Origin: a virus
Length of the DNA stretch: 22,707 bases
Strand: one strand, 5' to 3'
Virus record (IMG/VR): IMGVR_UViG_3300032893_001086
Location: 1-22,707 of that record
Under the pieces are notes generated by a model. The model was not told the DNA's origin. It did not search any database and saw only the letters and a program-made list of their open reading frames with translations. Below, piece by piece: positions 1 through 5,950 of this stretch. Within the stretch, counting starts at the first letter, position 1; each line of letters opens with the position of its first letter. Both the position numbers and the translations under genes were made by a program.

Positions 1-803
1 GATATGATAAGCTCTACTTTAAGTCTGACGACAAACTCTACGGCCTAAACTCATCTGGCGTTGAAGTATTAATTGGACCTTCCACTGGAGGTTCTCAAAA
101 TCTATCCTCTGTATTAGTGACAGGTAATGATGCTGGAACCCATAACATTGTCAATGCTACAGCAATCGTAGCAGGCTCTGCAACCCCTGTATCACCCTTC
201 GGTGACCCAGAAGGACTACAATCCATCGGTGACGGCGTAGACCGACCTATCTATACAATGACCTTTGCCAATAACGGCCATGGCGCCCAAATGGCTTGGT
301 TAAAAGCTAGAGGGTCTCAAGCCTCTCCATCAGCTGTTAATAGCGGAGACGACCTTGGATTCCTGGCATTCGGTGGGTACGGTTCAAGCGCTTTTAATGA
401 GATCTTTGGTGTTATCGCCAGAGCCACTGAGAACTTCTCTAATACAGCGAACGGTTCTAAGCTCCTCTTCCAAAGTATCCCCAATGGCACAGCCGGTCGA
501 GTAAACCGCTGGGAACTGTCTCAAGACGGTAACTGGGTTGGCCTCACAGTAGGTGCTGGATTAAAGATTGCTGAAGGCAGTGATGCCCGCATGGGTAAGA
601 GCACTTTAGTGGGCGGCACGGTCACTGTTAACAATGCTAGCGTTACAAACAACACACGGATCTTCTTAACCAACCAGAACGGCGCCGGCACACCTGGCTT
701 CCTCTATGTATCAGCACGGTCCGCTGGCACAAGCTTCACTATCACTTCAAGCAGCGGAACAGACACCTCTGATGTTGCTTGGTTGCTTGTAGAACCATCA
801 TAA
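1..803 (+). CDS. Tail protein, 3' portion (5' end outside window)
   Basis: The reading frame is open from base 3 to the stop at 801-803, so this is the C-terminal part (about 266 residues) of a gene that begins before the window. The visible N-terminal stretch (YDKLYFKSDDKLYGLNSSGV) is a sequence style seen in phage tail-fibre or tail-spike proteins after the virion-binding region. The rest is rich in Gly, Asn, Ser and Thr, as expected for a beta-rich trimeric fibre or spike. I see no catalytic motif and no chaperone domain. A GTG at 117 could be mistaken for a start, but the frame continues upstream without a stop. The position directly before the lysis genes fits a late tail gene. Receptor binding is an inference. 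Confidence 0.7.
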   Translation, partial: YDKLYFKSDDKLYGLNSSGVEVLIGPSTGGSQNLSSVLVTGNDAGTHNIVNATAIVAGSATPVSPFGDPEGLQSIGDGVDRPIYTMTFANNGHGAQMAWLKARGSQASPSAVNSGDDLGFLAFGGYGSSAFNEIFGVIARATENFSNTANGSKLLFQSIPNGTAGRVNRWELSQDGNWVGLTVGAGLKIAEGSDARMGKSTLVGGTVTVNNASVTNNTRIFLTNQNGAGTPGFLYVSARSAGTSFTITSSSGTDTSDVAWLLVEPS

Positions 804-818
804 TGTAAATAGGATATT

Positions 819-1238
819 ATGCAAGGGATAAAAACCATTGCCATAGCTATAATAGCAGTATTTGCTCCTGCTAAGGCTGTACTTCTTACTGTAATGGTTT
901 TAACCCTGTGTGACCTGGCTACGGGACTCCTAGCAGCCTTAAAGCAACAAATACCCATAACTTCTAGTGGCCTTAAACGGACTGTAGTTAAGATACTGGT
1001 CTATCAGACGGCGGCTCTGTCTGCCTTCTTGGTGGAGCAATACCTTACCCCTATTGAGTTGCCGATTATGAAGATGGTGACAGGCCTAATAGGCGTTACA
1101 GAGCTTAAGTCAGTCTTAGAGAACCTAGACATCATATCCGGGGGTAGCTTCTTTAGTACCCTTATAAGCCGCCTAGCCCAAGGAGATACTAATGCCCCGC
1201 CGCAAGACGACCCGAAAGACCCTCCCTCAGCCGCGTAG
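819..1238 (+). CDS. Phage holin (Phage_holin_4-like)
   Basis: A 139-residue membrane protein expected to form the inner-membrane lesion that lets the endolysin reach the cell wall. Two hydrophobic segments are visible (about residues 5-42 and 57-75). Between and after them lie the signatures DLATGLLAALK (32-42), SSGLKRT (49-55) and ELKSVLENLD (95-104), which resemble the Phage_holin_4 family. The C-terminal tail is hydrophilic and rich in Pro and Asp, as usual for holins. It is the first gene of the lysis cassette. Its last 47 bases overlap the start of the rhomboid gene, and the SD for that gene (AAGGAG) lies inside the holin reading frame. Family call is confident from motif pattern and context; the lysis role follows from the family. 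Confidence 0.85.
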   Translation: MQGIKTIAIAIIAVFAPAKAVLLTVMVLTLCDLATGLLAALKQQIPITSSGLKRTVVKILVYQTAALSAFLVEQYLTPIELPIMKMVTGLIGVTELKSVLENLDIISGGSFFSTLISRLAQGDTNAPPQDDPKDPPSAA

Positions 1239-1785
1239 CCATTATCCCGCTACGGTCGCTATCCTCTTAATCTGCCTTCTTGTTCAAATAGCCTGTGAGC
1301 TCTTTCCAAGCCTAAGAGACCTTCTCTGTCTCACCTCTAGCCAGCCCTGGGGAATCCTCACCTACCAGTTCGCCCATGCCCATTGGCCTCACTTTATAGG
1401 CAATTTTATGTTTGGACTGCCCTTCCTAGCCTTTCTAGAGAGCCGGATAGGGGGTAGACGCCTGGTTCTCTGGTACGTGCTATCTGGGGCCATTTCAGCC
1501 CTATTCTTCTGGCTAATGGCAGGCATGGGAGGAGGCCTCATAGGCGCTAGTGGGTCATTATCTGGAGTGTTTATGGCAGTCTGTTTAACGTTTGGTAAGG
1601 CACCTGTGGATAAGTGCATTGGGGCAGTGATGGGAATGACTATGCTGTCTATGCAGGTTTTATTGGCTGCTACGGATATGTTCTCTGGTGTGGCCTATTG
1701 GGGTCATGTGGGGGGAATGATCTGTGGGGCTTTGTTAGTTTTGGGGGACTTGTGGAAGAAGCCATCCAAAAGGCTATCGCGTTAA
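1192..1785 (+). CDS. Rhomboid-family intramembrane serine protease
   Basis: A 197-residue polytopic membrane protein with all hallmarks of an active rhomboid, a protease that cuts transmembrane segments of other proteins inside the lipid bilayer. The catalytic serine motif GASG is at 118-121 (Ser120), the catalytic histidine motif WGHVGG at 170-175 (His172), and the oxyanion-region pair H67-x3-N71 matches GlpG H150/N154. Six hydrophobic segments can be drawn (about 20-38, 66-84, 90-110, 115-135, 142-160, 167-186), which is the six-helix GlpG core without a cytoplasmic domain. An AAGGAG SD sits 5 bases before the ATG. The gene overlaps the holin by 47 bases and the endolysin by 34, so it is translated as part of the lysis cassette. 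Substrates are unknown; holin, a spanin or a host membrane protein are possible. Confidence 0.9.
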   Translation: MPRRKTTRKTLPQPRSHYPATVAILLICLLVQIACELFPSLRDLLCLTSSQPWGILTYQFAHAHWPHFIGNFMFGLPFLAFLESRIGGRRLVLWYVLSGAISALFFWLMAGMGGGLIGASGSLSGVFMAVCLTFGKAPVDKCIGAVMGMTMLSMQVLLAATDMFSGVAYWGHVGGMICGALLVLGDLWKKPSKRLSR

Positions 1786-2261
1786 TTAAAGAGTTTGAAG
1801 GTTGTAAGCTTAAAGCCTATCAAGATCAAATGGGTCGATGGACGATTGGCTACGGTACAACTCAAGGAGCTCTTCTGAGCTTTGCAGACTATAAATCGTA
1901 CCCTCCAATAGAAGTGGGACAGGTTTGGACCCAGAATCAAGCTGAGTCAGCTTTGACAGAAACGTTAACTTGTATCTCTCAGCAAGTTGCGTCCGTCCTT
2001 GGGCAATCTCTTCTCTCAAGTCTGAATAGTAATCAGCTGGCCGCCGTGGTGGACTTTGTGTACAACCTGGGGATTGGGTCGTTTCAGCATTCGGGACTTC
2101 TACGAGGCGTTCGGTCTGGTAATATGCAAGCAGCTGCTGCAAACATTCTTCTATGGAATAGAGTTGGTTCGTATGTAATTCCAGGCCTAACAAGGCGGCG
2201 CCAGGCGGAATACCAGCTCTTCTTGACTCCTCCGACCGATCCCACAAATACTGCACAATAG
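1752..2261 (+). CDS. Endolysin, GH24 muramidase (T4 lysozyme-like)
   Basis: A peptidoglycan hydrolase that cleaves the MurNAc-GlcNAc bond. From a GTG at 1752 it is 169 residues, the usual size. The catalytic triad spacing of T4 lysozyme (E11, D20, T26) is reproduced exactly as E16, D25 and T31 in FEGCKLKAYQD...GRWTIGYG. The later AVVDFVYNLGIGSF and GLTRRRQAEYQLF segments are typical of the C-terminal lobe. The frame stays open up to 1614, but the upstream part would be an out-of-frame reading of the rhomboid gene. The GTG, preceded by a G-rich stretch at 1743-1747, gives a protein starting directly at the conserved domain. There is no signal peptide or signal-anchor segment, so export depends on the holin. 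Confidence 0.9.
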   Translation: MEEAIQKAIALIKEFEGCKLKAYQDQMGRWTIGYGTTQGALLSFADYKSYPPIEVGQVWTQNQAESALTETLTCISQQVASVLGQSLLSSLNSNQLAAVVDFVYNLGIGSFQHSGLLRGVRSGNMQAAAANILLWNRVGSYVIPGLTRRRQAEYQLFLTPPTDPTNTAQ

Positions 2262-2445
2262 CCATCTCAACCGCCACAGTCTGACTAAACGTCATGTATC
2301 TGGTGAGCTCGCCATATTCTTCTAATAGCTGCCACACACTGTAGCTACTGATCTTCACCTTATCGCAGTACTCACATTCGTAGAACTGGCCTGAGTTATT
2401 CTTAAAGAAGGCATGGTGATGATCTGTCCAATGGCATTTAATCAT
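1810..2445 (-). CDS. Hypothetical protein antisense to the endolysin
   Basis: Unrecognised 211-residue protein. The start is strong: GGAGG sits 5 bases upstream and the ATG overlaps the previous stop as ATGA. The first 61 residues lie outside the endolysin and have a possible metal-binding pattern: C4, H6, H9-H11, then CEYC at 24-27. The remaining 150 codons run antisense through the endolysin gene, because the first stop in frame is at 1810. That part is rich in Leu, Glu and Gln and may be helical, but its composition is also constrained by the opposite gene. Either the long overlap is real, or only the N-terminal part matters. It is the last gene of the leftward block. Confidence 0.5.
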   Translation of the reverse strand: MIKCHWTDHHHAFFKNNSGQFYECEYCDKVKISSYSVWQLLEEYGELTRYMTFSQTVAVEMAIVQYLWDRSEESRRAGIPPGAALLGLELHTNQLYSIEECLQQLLAYYQTERLVEVPNAETTQSPGCTQSPPRRPADYYSDLREEIAQGRTQLAERYKLTFLSKLTQLDSGSKPVPLLLEGTIYSLQSSEELLELYRSQSSIDPFDLDRL

Positions 2446-2633
2446 AGGGCCTCCAAATCAATAGGATCTAGATAAACAACGACTTTTACTGAATTTCCAT
2501 AAGGATCTTGATATACCTCTATTTGAATGGAAGCAGAATGAGAACATACACTCAAAACCTTTCCTCTGCAATCCTTATAAAATCCTTTAAGGATCACAAC
2601 TGGTTTGTTGAATGTACAGTCTTCCCACTTCAT
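2442..2633 (-). CDS. Small KOW/SH3-like protein
   Basis: A 63-residue protein. Residues 11-29 (PVVILKGFYKDCRGKVLSV) fit the KOW pattern of alternating hydrophobic residues, a G-x3-D/K-x2-G turn and a following Val. The remainder (IQIEVYQ, VKVVVYLD) adds beta strands, giving a small SH3-like barrel. KOW domains bind RNA or RNA polymerase-associated proteins in NusG and in ribosomal proteins; a regulatory role here is only an inference. The ATG overlaps the upstream stop (TAATG) and its own stop overlaps the next start (ATGA), so it is translationally coupled on both sides. Confidence 0.6.
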   Translation of the reverse strand: MKWEDCTFNKPVVILKGFYKDCRGKVLSVCSHSASIQIEVYQDPYGNSVKVVVYLDPIDLEAL

Positions 2634-2809
2634 TACTTCTTATCCTTGCTGCATTCATAGCTCTCTTTTACGCTAGACTCAAAGCAACCTAGCACGTCCA
2701 CAGCATAGATACATTTCATTAGGGCCAATTGACATTCCTGCATTTCTTTGTGAGGAAGGCCCTGGCACATCATTGCTACAACCATTAGGTAACTAGTAAA
2801 TAGACTCAT
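2633..2809 (-). CDS. Small Cys-rich exported protein
   Basis: A 58-residue protein chosen from the inner ATG at 2809, which has an excellent SD (AAGGAG, 6-7 bases upstream). A longer in-frame start at 2878 has none. Residues 1-16 (MSLFTSYLMVVAMMCQ) form a short hydrophobic signal-like segment. The mature part carries ECQLALMKC at about 28-36, then two more cysteines, so periplasmic disulphides are plausible. The C-x2-AL-x2-C pattern recurs in the 86-residue protein at 3959-4219. Function unknown. The start lies inside the 3' end of the tiny gene at 2793-2930. Confidence 0.6.
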   Translation of the reverse strand: MSLFTSYLMVVAMMCQGLPHKEMQECQLALMKCIYAVDVLGCFESSVKESYECSKDKK

Positions 2810-2930
2810 CGTCATCTCCTTCAGTAATTGGGTTTTGGATATCGTAAGCAACGTCCCATAAAACTTTAGTGGCCACAATACAGCAGGTGGCTAGGGTGAG
2901 GTGGTAGACAATGCTGGCTATGGCTTCCAT
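2793..2930 (-). CDS. Tiny membrane protein (45 aa)
   Basis: A 45-codon gene that starts at ATG 2930 with an AAGGAA SD 7 bases upstream and ends in TAG at 2793-2795. The product begins MEAIASIVYHLTLATCCIVA, a single hydrophobic segment at about 3-24, and ends in an acidic tail (ITEGDDDESIY). It overlaps both neighbours by short stretches, matching the packing of this block. The function is unknown; a one-helix membrane protein is all that can be said. Nothing else fills this stretch on either strand. Confidence 0.5.
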   Translation of the reverse strand: MEAIASIVYHLTLATCCIVATKVLWDVAYDIQNPITEGDDDESIY

Positions 2931-3073
2931 TGACGTTTCCTTTTAATAGGCTTTAAAAGTACATTGCTAGCTTTCTGCAATTGCTGCACGCATAGTCTAG
3001 CCTGTTTAATCACAGCCCGACCTTCTTTAGTCTTTGTGTATAACTCTTTTAAAATACTGTTTATGGCTTCCAC
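2918..3073 (-). CDS. Small basic protein with GTG start (51 aa)
   Basis: A 51-codon frame from GTG 3073 to TAG 2918. The SD is GGAGGAAGA directly upstream, which lies inside the last codons of the preceding gene. The product is helical and very basic (KELYTKTKEGRAVIKQARL; then LKPIKRKRQWKP at the end). It fills the gap between two better supported genes with 13-base overlaps at each end. No family recognised; nucleic-acid binding is possible from charge only. Confidence 0.45.
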   Translation of the reverse strand: MEAINSILKELYTKTKEGRAVIKQARLCVQQLQKASNVLLKPIKRKRQWKP

Positions 3074-3333
3074 TCTTCCTCCAAAATAGGACTACTGTAT
3101 AGGTCACTATCAGCCTTCTTCATATAGTTAACATAGACCCTATACTCATAGGCATCTGCAGTGAGACATTTCAGTGGGCCATTGCCGATTAAACAACCAT
3201 TGGCTAGCATCTCTCTTGCTAATTCATAGGCCATCTTTCGTATATCAAAACGACCTTTAAATCCTTTTACTGATTCTGGATTTATCCTTATCACCTGATA
3301 AACTCCAACACCTTTAAGTATTAGCGTGTCCAT
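3061..3333 (-). CDS. Hypothetical protein (90 aa)
   Basis: A soluble 90-residue protein with no family I recognise. ATG 3333 has a GGAGAG SD that overlaps the last codons of the upstream gene (13-base overlap). The sequence has a beta-like N-terminus (LILKGVGVYQVIRINP), a central amphipathic helix (IRKMAYELAREMLANG) and an acidic C-terminus (ILEEEWKP). This resembles a small alpha/beta protein. It belongs to the leftward array of small genes. Confidence 0.65.
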   Translation of the reverse strand: MDTLILKGVGVYQVIRINPESVKGFKGRFDIRKMAYELAREMLANGCLIGNGPLKCLTADAYEYRVYVNYMKKADSDLYSSPILEEEWKP

Positions 3334-3662
3334 TTACTCTCTCCGAAGGAGCACCCCTGATGATGGCCTGATAAAAGGGTGGGGCATGTACACTCGCTTT
3401 GCTCGTGGTTGTTCACTTTAAGGTGAACAGGCGTCTCTAATGAACAGTCATCTTTAAGGGATTCATAATAGGTTACTTTAGTGTCACTCATCAAGTAGCC
3501 ACCCTGTATGTCAGCATAACTAGTATAATCAAGAGTGTGTAAATTAGTGTAAGTGAGTTCTTTAGTTTTGGGATCAACTCCGCCTACAATACTCCCACAT
3601 GATTCCCACTCCACATACACAGGAAACCCAACCTCATCCACCACTTCTTTTAAAGTCTTCAT
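3321..3662 (-). CDS. Hypothetical protein (113 aa) with Cys/His-rich tail
   Basis: Starts at ATG 3662, which overlaps the stop of the 27-codon gene upstream as ATGA; a GGGGA lies a few bases before. The first part (MKTLKEVVDEVGFPVYVEW) looks like a short helix followed by a strand. The C-terminal 25 residues carry a cluster C-T-C-P...HH...C (HEQSECTCP and SGHHQGCSFGE) that could bind a metal ion. No known family; function unknown. Confidence 0.65.
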   Translation of the reverse strand: MKTLKEVVDEVGFPVYVEWESCGSIVGGVDPKTKELTYTNLHTLDYTSYADIQGGYLMSDTKVTYYESLKDDCSLETPVHLKVNNHEQSECTCPTLLSGHHQGCSFGESKWTR

Positions 3663-3742
3663 ACAGTCCCCATAACCAATACAACCATACCAACCAAAAC
3701 AATCACGTAAACCAATATAAGATTTTTCATGTCTGCACTCAT
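3659..3742 (-). CDS. 27-residue single-span membrane peptide
   Basis: A 27-codon frame locked between two genes by ATGA overlaps on both sides: its ATG at 3742 overlaps the stop of 3739-3957, and its stop at 3659 overlaps the ATG of the next gene. The sequence begins MSADMKNLILVYVIVLVGMV and is almost entirely one transmembrane helix. AGGAGA lies immediately before the first ATG, and a second ATG four codons in (3730) has better spacing from it. Many phages encode such small membrane peptides; the function is unknown. Confidence 0.5.
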   Translation of the reverse strand: MSADMKNLILVYVIVLVGMVVLVMGTV

Positions 3743-3957
3743 TCTCCTAGAATCCTCTTCACTTCAGCAAGAGCCTCGTTAGCTGTTATATGGTAAGAAT
3801 TTCCATGAAAATGATCTTGTAAATCATTTAGACATTTTTCCATCACCTTTGCAGCTAAGACAAATTTTTCAAGCTTACTCATATCAATATCAAAACCTTC
3901 ATAGGGTATGCCTTCACTATTCAATAGCTCATCGCCTAATTCACTTAACTTACTCAT
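3739..3957 (-). CDS. Hypothetical protein (72 aa)
   Basis: The inner ATG at 3957 is preferred because it has AGGAGG 5 bases upstream and lies just after the stop of the previous gene; the frame also offers a start at 3993 without SD. The product begins MSKLSELGDELLNSEGIPYE and is mostly helical, with a C-terminal ITANEALAEVKRILGE helix. There is no signal, membrane segment or metal motif. Function unknown. Confidence 0.6.
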   Translation of the reverse strand: MSKLSELGDELLNSEGIPYEGFDIDMSKLEKFVLAAKVMEKCLNDLQDHFHGNSYHITANEALAEVKRILGE

Positions 3958-3958
3958 C

Positions 3959-4219
3959 CTACCTCCTAATAGCCAAAACCCCGGCCCCTCCAACCACGAA
4001 CCCCACCGCTAGCCACAATAGTGGATTAGAGGGCTGCTCATCCACTTTACCCTCTAAGTCCTTCACTTCATCCTTAAGCATCACAATATAATTATCTTGT
4101 TCTTTTGCTACATCCAAGCATGTGTCTAGAGCAATGCTACAAGCATTTTTATCATGAGCATAAGCGCCGCACGACTGTATTAGGATCATTATAATTAATG
4201 TCTCAATGAGCTTGTTCAT
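3959..4219 (-). CDS. Exported coiled-coil protein with C-terminal membrane anchor (spanin candidate)
   Basis: An 86-residue protein with an N-terminal signal (MNKLIETLIIMILIQSCGAY), a periplasmic CSIALDTC motif followed by a coiled coil (about 38-57: AKEQDNYIVMLKDEVKDLEG), and a C-terminal transmembrane helix ending in IRR (64-86). Signal plus coil plus C-terminal anchor is the plan of unimolecular spanins, which link outer and inner membranes in phage lysis. The Cys in IQSC could be a lipidation site but is a poor lipobox, with Gln at -2. AGGAG lies 8 bases before the ATG. Alternatively it is a phage membrane protein of unknown role. Confidence 0.6.
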   Translation of the reverse strand: MNKLIETLIIMILIQSCGAYAHDKNACSIALDTCLDVAKEQDNYIVMLKDEVKDLEGKVDEQPSNPLLWLAVGFVVGGAGVLAIRR

Positions 4220-4515
4220 TTCTTAATCTCCTCAATGCAAATTAACCGGGCGGAGTGGGTTCTGCTTTTGCACATATAATCCATTTTGCATTCATGAAAA
4301 TCCCAGTACTCACCCATTTGTTGAATGCCGTGAACCTCAGGCGCATCCTTCAGGAGTTCCCGGAAGCGGGCGTTGGCCATATCCGCTAAATGCTGCCCAA
4401 AAAGTATTTCCCCCAGTTTTGCTTTCCACAAATCAGCTTCATTGTCTGGAACAATTTTAGCTAATTGAAAATCTGAACTTTTAAACGGGTTTTCCCAATC
4501 AATGACTTTGTTCAT
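4216..4515 (-). CDS. Hypothetical protein (99 aa)
   Basis: Soluble protein starting MNKVIDWENPFKSSDFQLAK, with two or three helices and a C-terminal half containing HECKMDYMC. A longer version from ATG 4533 (MRRFISMNKV...) is possible, with AAGGA upstream. The inner start has GGAG at 10 bases, a long spacing. Which is used cannot be settled here. It sits between two membrane/coiled-coil proteins. No family recognised. Confidence 0.6.
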   Translation of the reverse strand: MNKVIDWENPFKSSDFQLAKIVPDNEADLWKAKLGEILFGQHLADMANARFRELLKDAPEVHGIQQMGEYWDFHECKMDYMCKSRTHSARLICIEEIKK

Positions 4516-4738
4516 ACTTATAAATCTCCGCATCCATCTTGTTCCTTAATACCTCTATTTTAGCTTCTTCATTGGCATTGGTCAAATCAATCCTAGCAGA
4601 TAAGGCTTCTATTTGGGCTTTGTGGAGGCGGGACCCTTGGAGCCTAAGGGCTGCTACAAGCACGCCACATAGCAACACCGTAGACGCCAAGAGCCACTGT
4701 GTGAGACTTAATCGAAGATTTGATAGCCATGAGATCAT
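4499..4738 (-). CDS. Membrane-anchored coiled-coil protein (i-spanin-like topology)
   Basis: A 79-residue protein: a short cytoplasmic N-terminus, one transmembrane helix (about 15-32: LLASTVLLCGVLVAALRL) and an uninterrupted amphipathic helix to the C-terminus (AQIEALSARIDLTNANEEAK). N-terminal anchor plus periplasmic coil is the layout of Rz-type inner-membrane spanins, though it is shorter than most. The ATG overlaps the upstream stop as ATGA. Together with the exported protein at 3959-4219 it could make a spanin pair, but one gene separates them and neither is recognised by sequence. Confidence 0.55.
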   Translation of the reverse strand: MISWLSNLRLSLTQWLLASTVLLCGVLVAALRLQGSRLHKAQIEALSARIDLTNANEEAKIEVLRNKMDAEIYKYEQSH

Positions 4739-4983
4739 TTCTTTTTAGCCTTTTTTATAGGTTTAATCTCAATCAATTGTAGCCTATCGAAACTTTTTCC
4801 GCCATATCTATGATAGTCTATTTGGCCTCCATCAATCATAGTATCCTGTGGACAGTTACATGTCTTATAGTCATGGCGGTTCCAGCTAATACCAACCCAA
4901 CCACAATCCAAGCATAGTATCCCAAATACGCTCTTCTTAATAGGATCAAGTTTATATTGAATATAAGCTTGCTTTACATTCAT
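4735..4983 (-). CDS. Small zinc-ribbon phage protein
   Basis: An 82-residue protein with a Cys/His arrangement seen in a widespread phage family of unknown function: CLDC (24-27), NRHDYKTCNC (36-45) and MIDGG...YHRYGG (49-62). The cysteine pairs C24/C27 and C42/C44 plus H37 could hold one zinc ion. The C-terminus is lysine-rich (KPIKKAKKK). The start overlaps the previous stop by 3 bases. A nucleic-acid or protein-binding adaptor is plausible; nothing catalytic is visible. Confidence 0.6.
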   Translation of the reverse strand: MNVKQAYIQYKLDPIKKSVFGILCLDCGWVGISWNRHDYKTCNCPQDTMIDGGQIDYHRYGGKSFDRLQLIEIKPIKKAKKK

Positions 4984-5222
4984 CTAATCCGCCTTACTTT
5001 ATGTCCAGGTATTTTAGCTATGAAACTAGTAACATTATGCTCATCTTTAGGATCATTTTCAAATACTGTATGTACAATATAATAACCTTGTTTGGTCTCT
5101 TTAAGCAACCACCCACTAGTGACCATAGAAGATGGCGTGGCCCGTTCTTGTACACCACCACAAGAGCTGGTGTGGTCTATAGTCTCTATGACTACTAGTG
5201 GCAATTTATTTAGCTTACTCAT
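4980..5222 (-). CDS. Hypothetical phage protein (80 aa)
   Basis: The start at ATG 5222 overlaps the exonuclease stop as ATGA and is preferred over an upstream start at 5273 inside that gene. The pattern LVVIETIDHTSSCGG...SSMVTSGWLLKET...IPGHKVRRIR matches small all-beta proteins common in phage early regions ('VxxVGWLxxEd...IPr..V..I'). No function is established for that group. The product has no membrane segment. Confidence 0.6.
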   Translation of the reverse strand: MSKLNKLPLVVIETIDHTSSCGGVQERATPSSMVTSGWLLKETKQGYYIVHTVFENDPKDEHNVTSFIAKIPGHKVRRIR

Positions 5223-5950
5223 CTTATCTTCTTTGGTGAAGTGTGCCAGCCTCTGCAATCCTGACAAAACCATTTATACCTAATCGAGGTATTGGTAGCA
5301 TAGGTACCCCGCCGTTCAATGGCTTTAGAACCACACTTAGGACATCCATCCTTGCCTTCTAGGGCAGCCATATTAGGATGAGTATGCATCCAAGGCAACA
5401 ACCTATTATACAACTTCTCCAGTAGCTCCACATCCTTCTTATTATAGCTCTCCATAAGCTTCCAAGACTTAGTCTTATTAGCCATACAGTCCAGCCACAG
5501 ATCAAAACCCGGGGTCTTTATCTTCTTGCCTATACGCAGAAAGCGACAAAGGCTGTCAAGGCTATTGCTATTAAAAGCGAAATACTTACGGGCAACTTTG
5601 CGAGTGTCAACAGAAGGCACAATGCGGGTAGGCTTGAGCCCATGATAAATAAAACGAGCCTTAGCTTTCTTGTAATCAAATGTATCTCCGTTATGGGCTA
5701 CTGTTACATCTGCTGTCTGAAGCAGCTTGTGAAGTGCTTTAGCCAAAGCTTTCTCTTTGCTTTTGGCATTACCTTTAAAGTGGCGTAGACTGAGGCAAGA
5801 AACGCGGCTGTCCCCGGCATACTTCCAAGCGAAAGACAAGAGATGCCAAGTCTCCTTAACGTCAATTGCGTTCTGGTCATATATACCCCATGTGTATGAT
5901 AGGTTAGGCGCGGTTTCAATGTCGTAGAATAATATCTTTGGTTTACTCAT
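5219..5950 (-). CDS. DEDD-family 3'-5' exonuclease with C-terminal zinc ribbon
   Basis: A 243-residue nuclease of the RNase H-like/DnaQ fold (RNase_H_2-type). Exo I is YDIETAP with D10 and E12; exo II is AHNGDTFDYKKAKARF with N87 and D92; exo III is YNKKDVELL with Y169 and D173. This completes a DEDDy-type metal site. The C-terminus adds a zinc ribbon with CPKC (203-206) and CQDC (229-232). Such stand-alone exonucleases occur in many phages beside replication genes and may trim DNA ends or process nucleic acid during replication or host takeover. The start overlaps the CYTH gene stop as ATGA with a G-rich SD. Confidence 0.8.
   Translation of the reverse strand: MSKPKILFYDIETAPNLSYTWGIYDQNAIDVKETWHLLSFAWKYAGDSRVSCLSLRHFKGNAKSKEKALAKALHKLLQTADVTVAHNGDTFDYKKAKARFIYHGLKPTRIVPSVDTRKVARKYFAFNSNSLDSLCRFLRIGKKIKTPGFDLWLDCMANKTKSWKLMESYNKKDVELLEKLYNRLLPWMHTHPNMAALEGKDGCPKCGSKAIERRGTYATNTSIRYKWFCQDCRGWHTSPKKIR

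Noticed and set aside
117-803. A complete 228-residue gene starting at GTG 117
   Set aside because: The frame is open to the left edge of the window, and the residues before 117 have the character of a tail protein. It is the end of a longer gene.
1614-1751. Extended endolysin N-terminus rich in Gly and Tyr
   Set aside because: It is an out-of-frame reading of rhomboid codons. GTG 1752 gives a lysozyme of normal length with the catalytic Glu in the usual place.
2669-2679. TACGCTAGACT, an 11-base match to the core of leader copy B
   Set aside because: It lies inside a small - strand gene, lacks the GCG partner of hairpin 1 and any promoter at the right distance, so it is probably chance.
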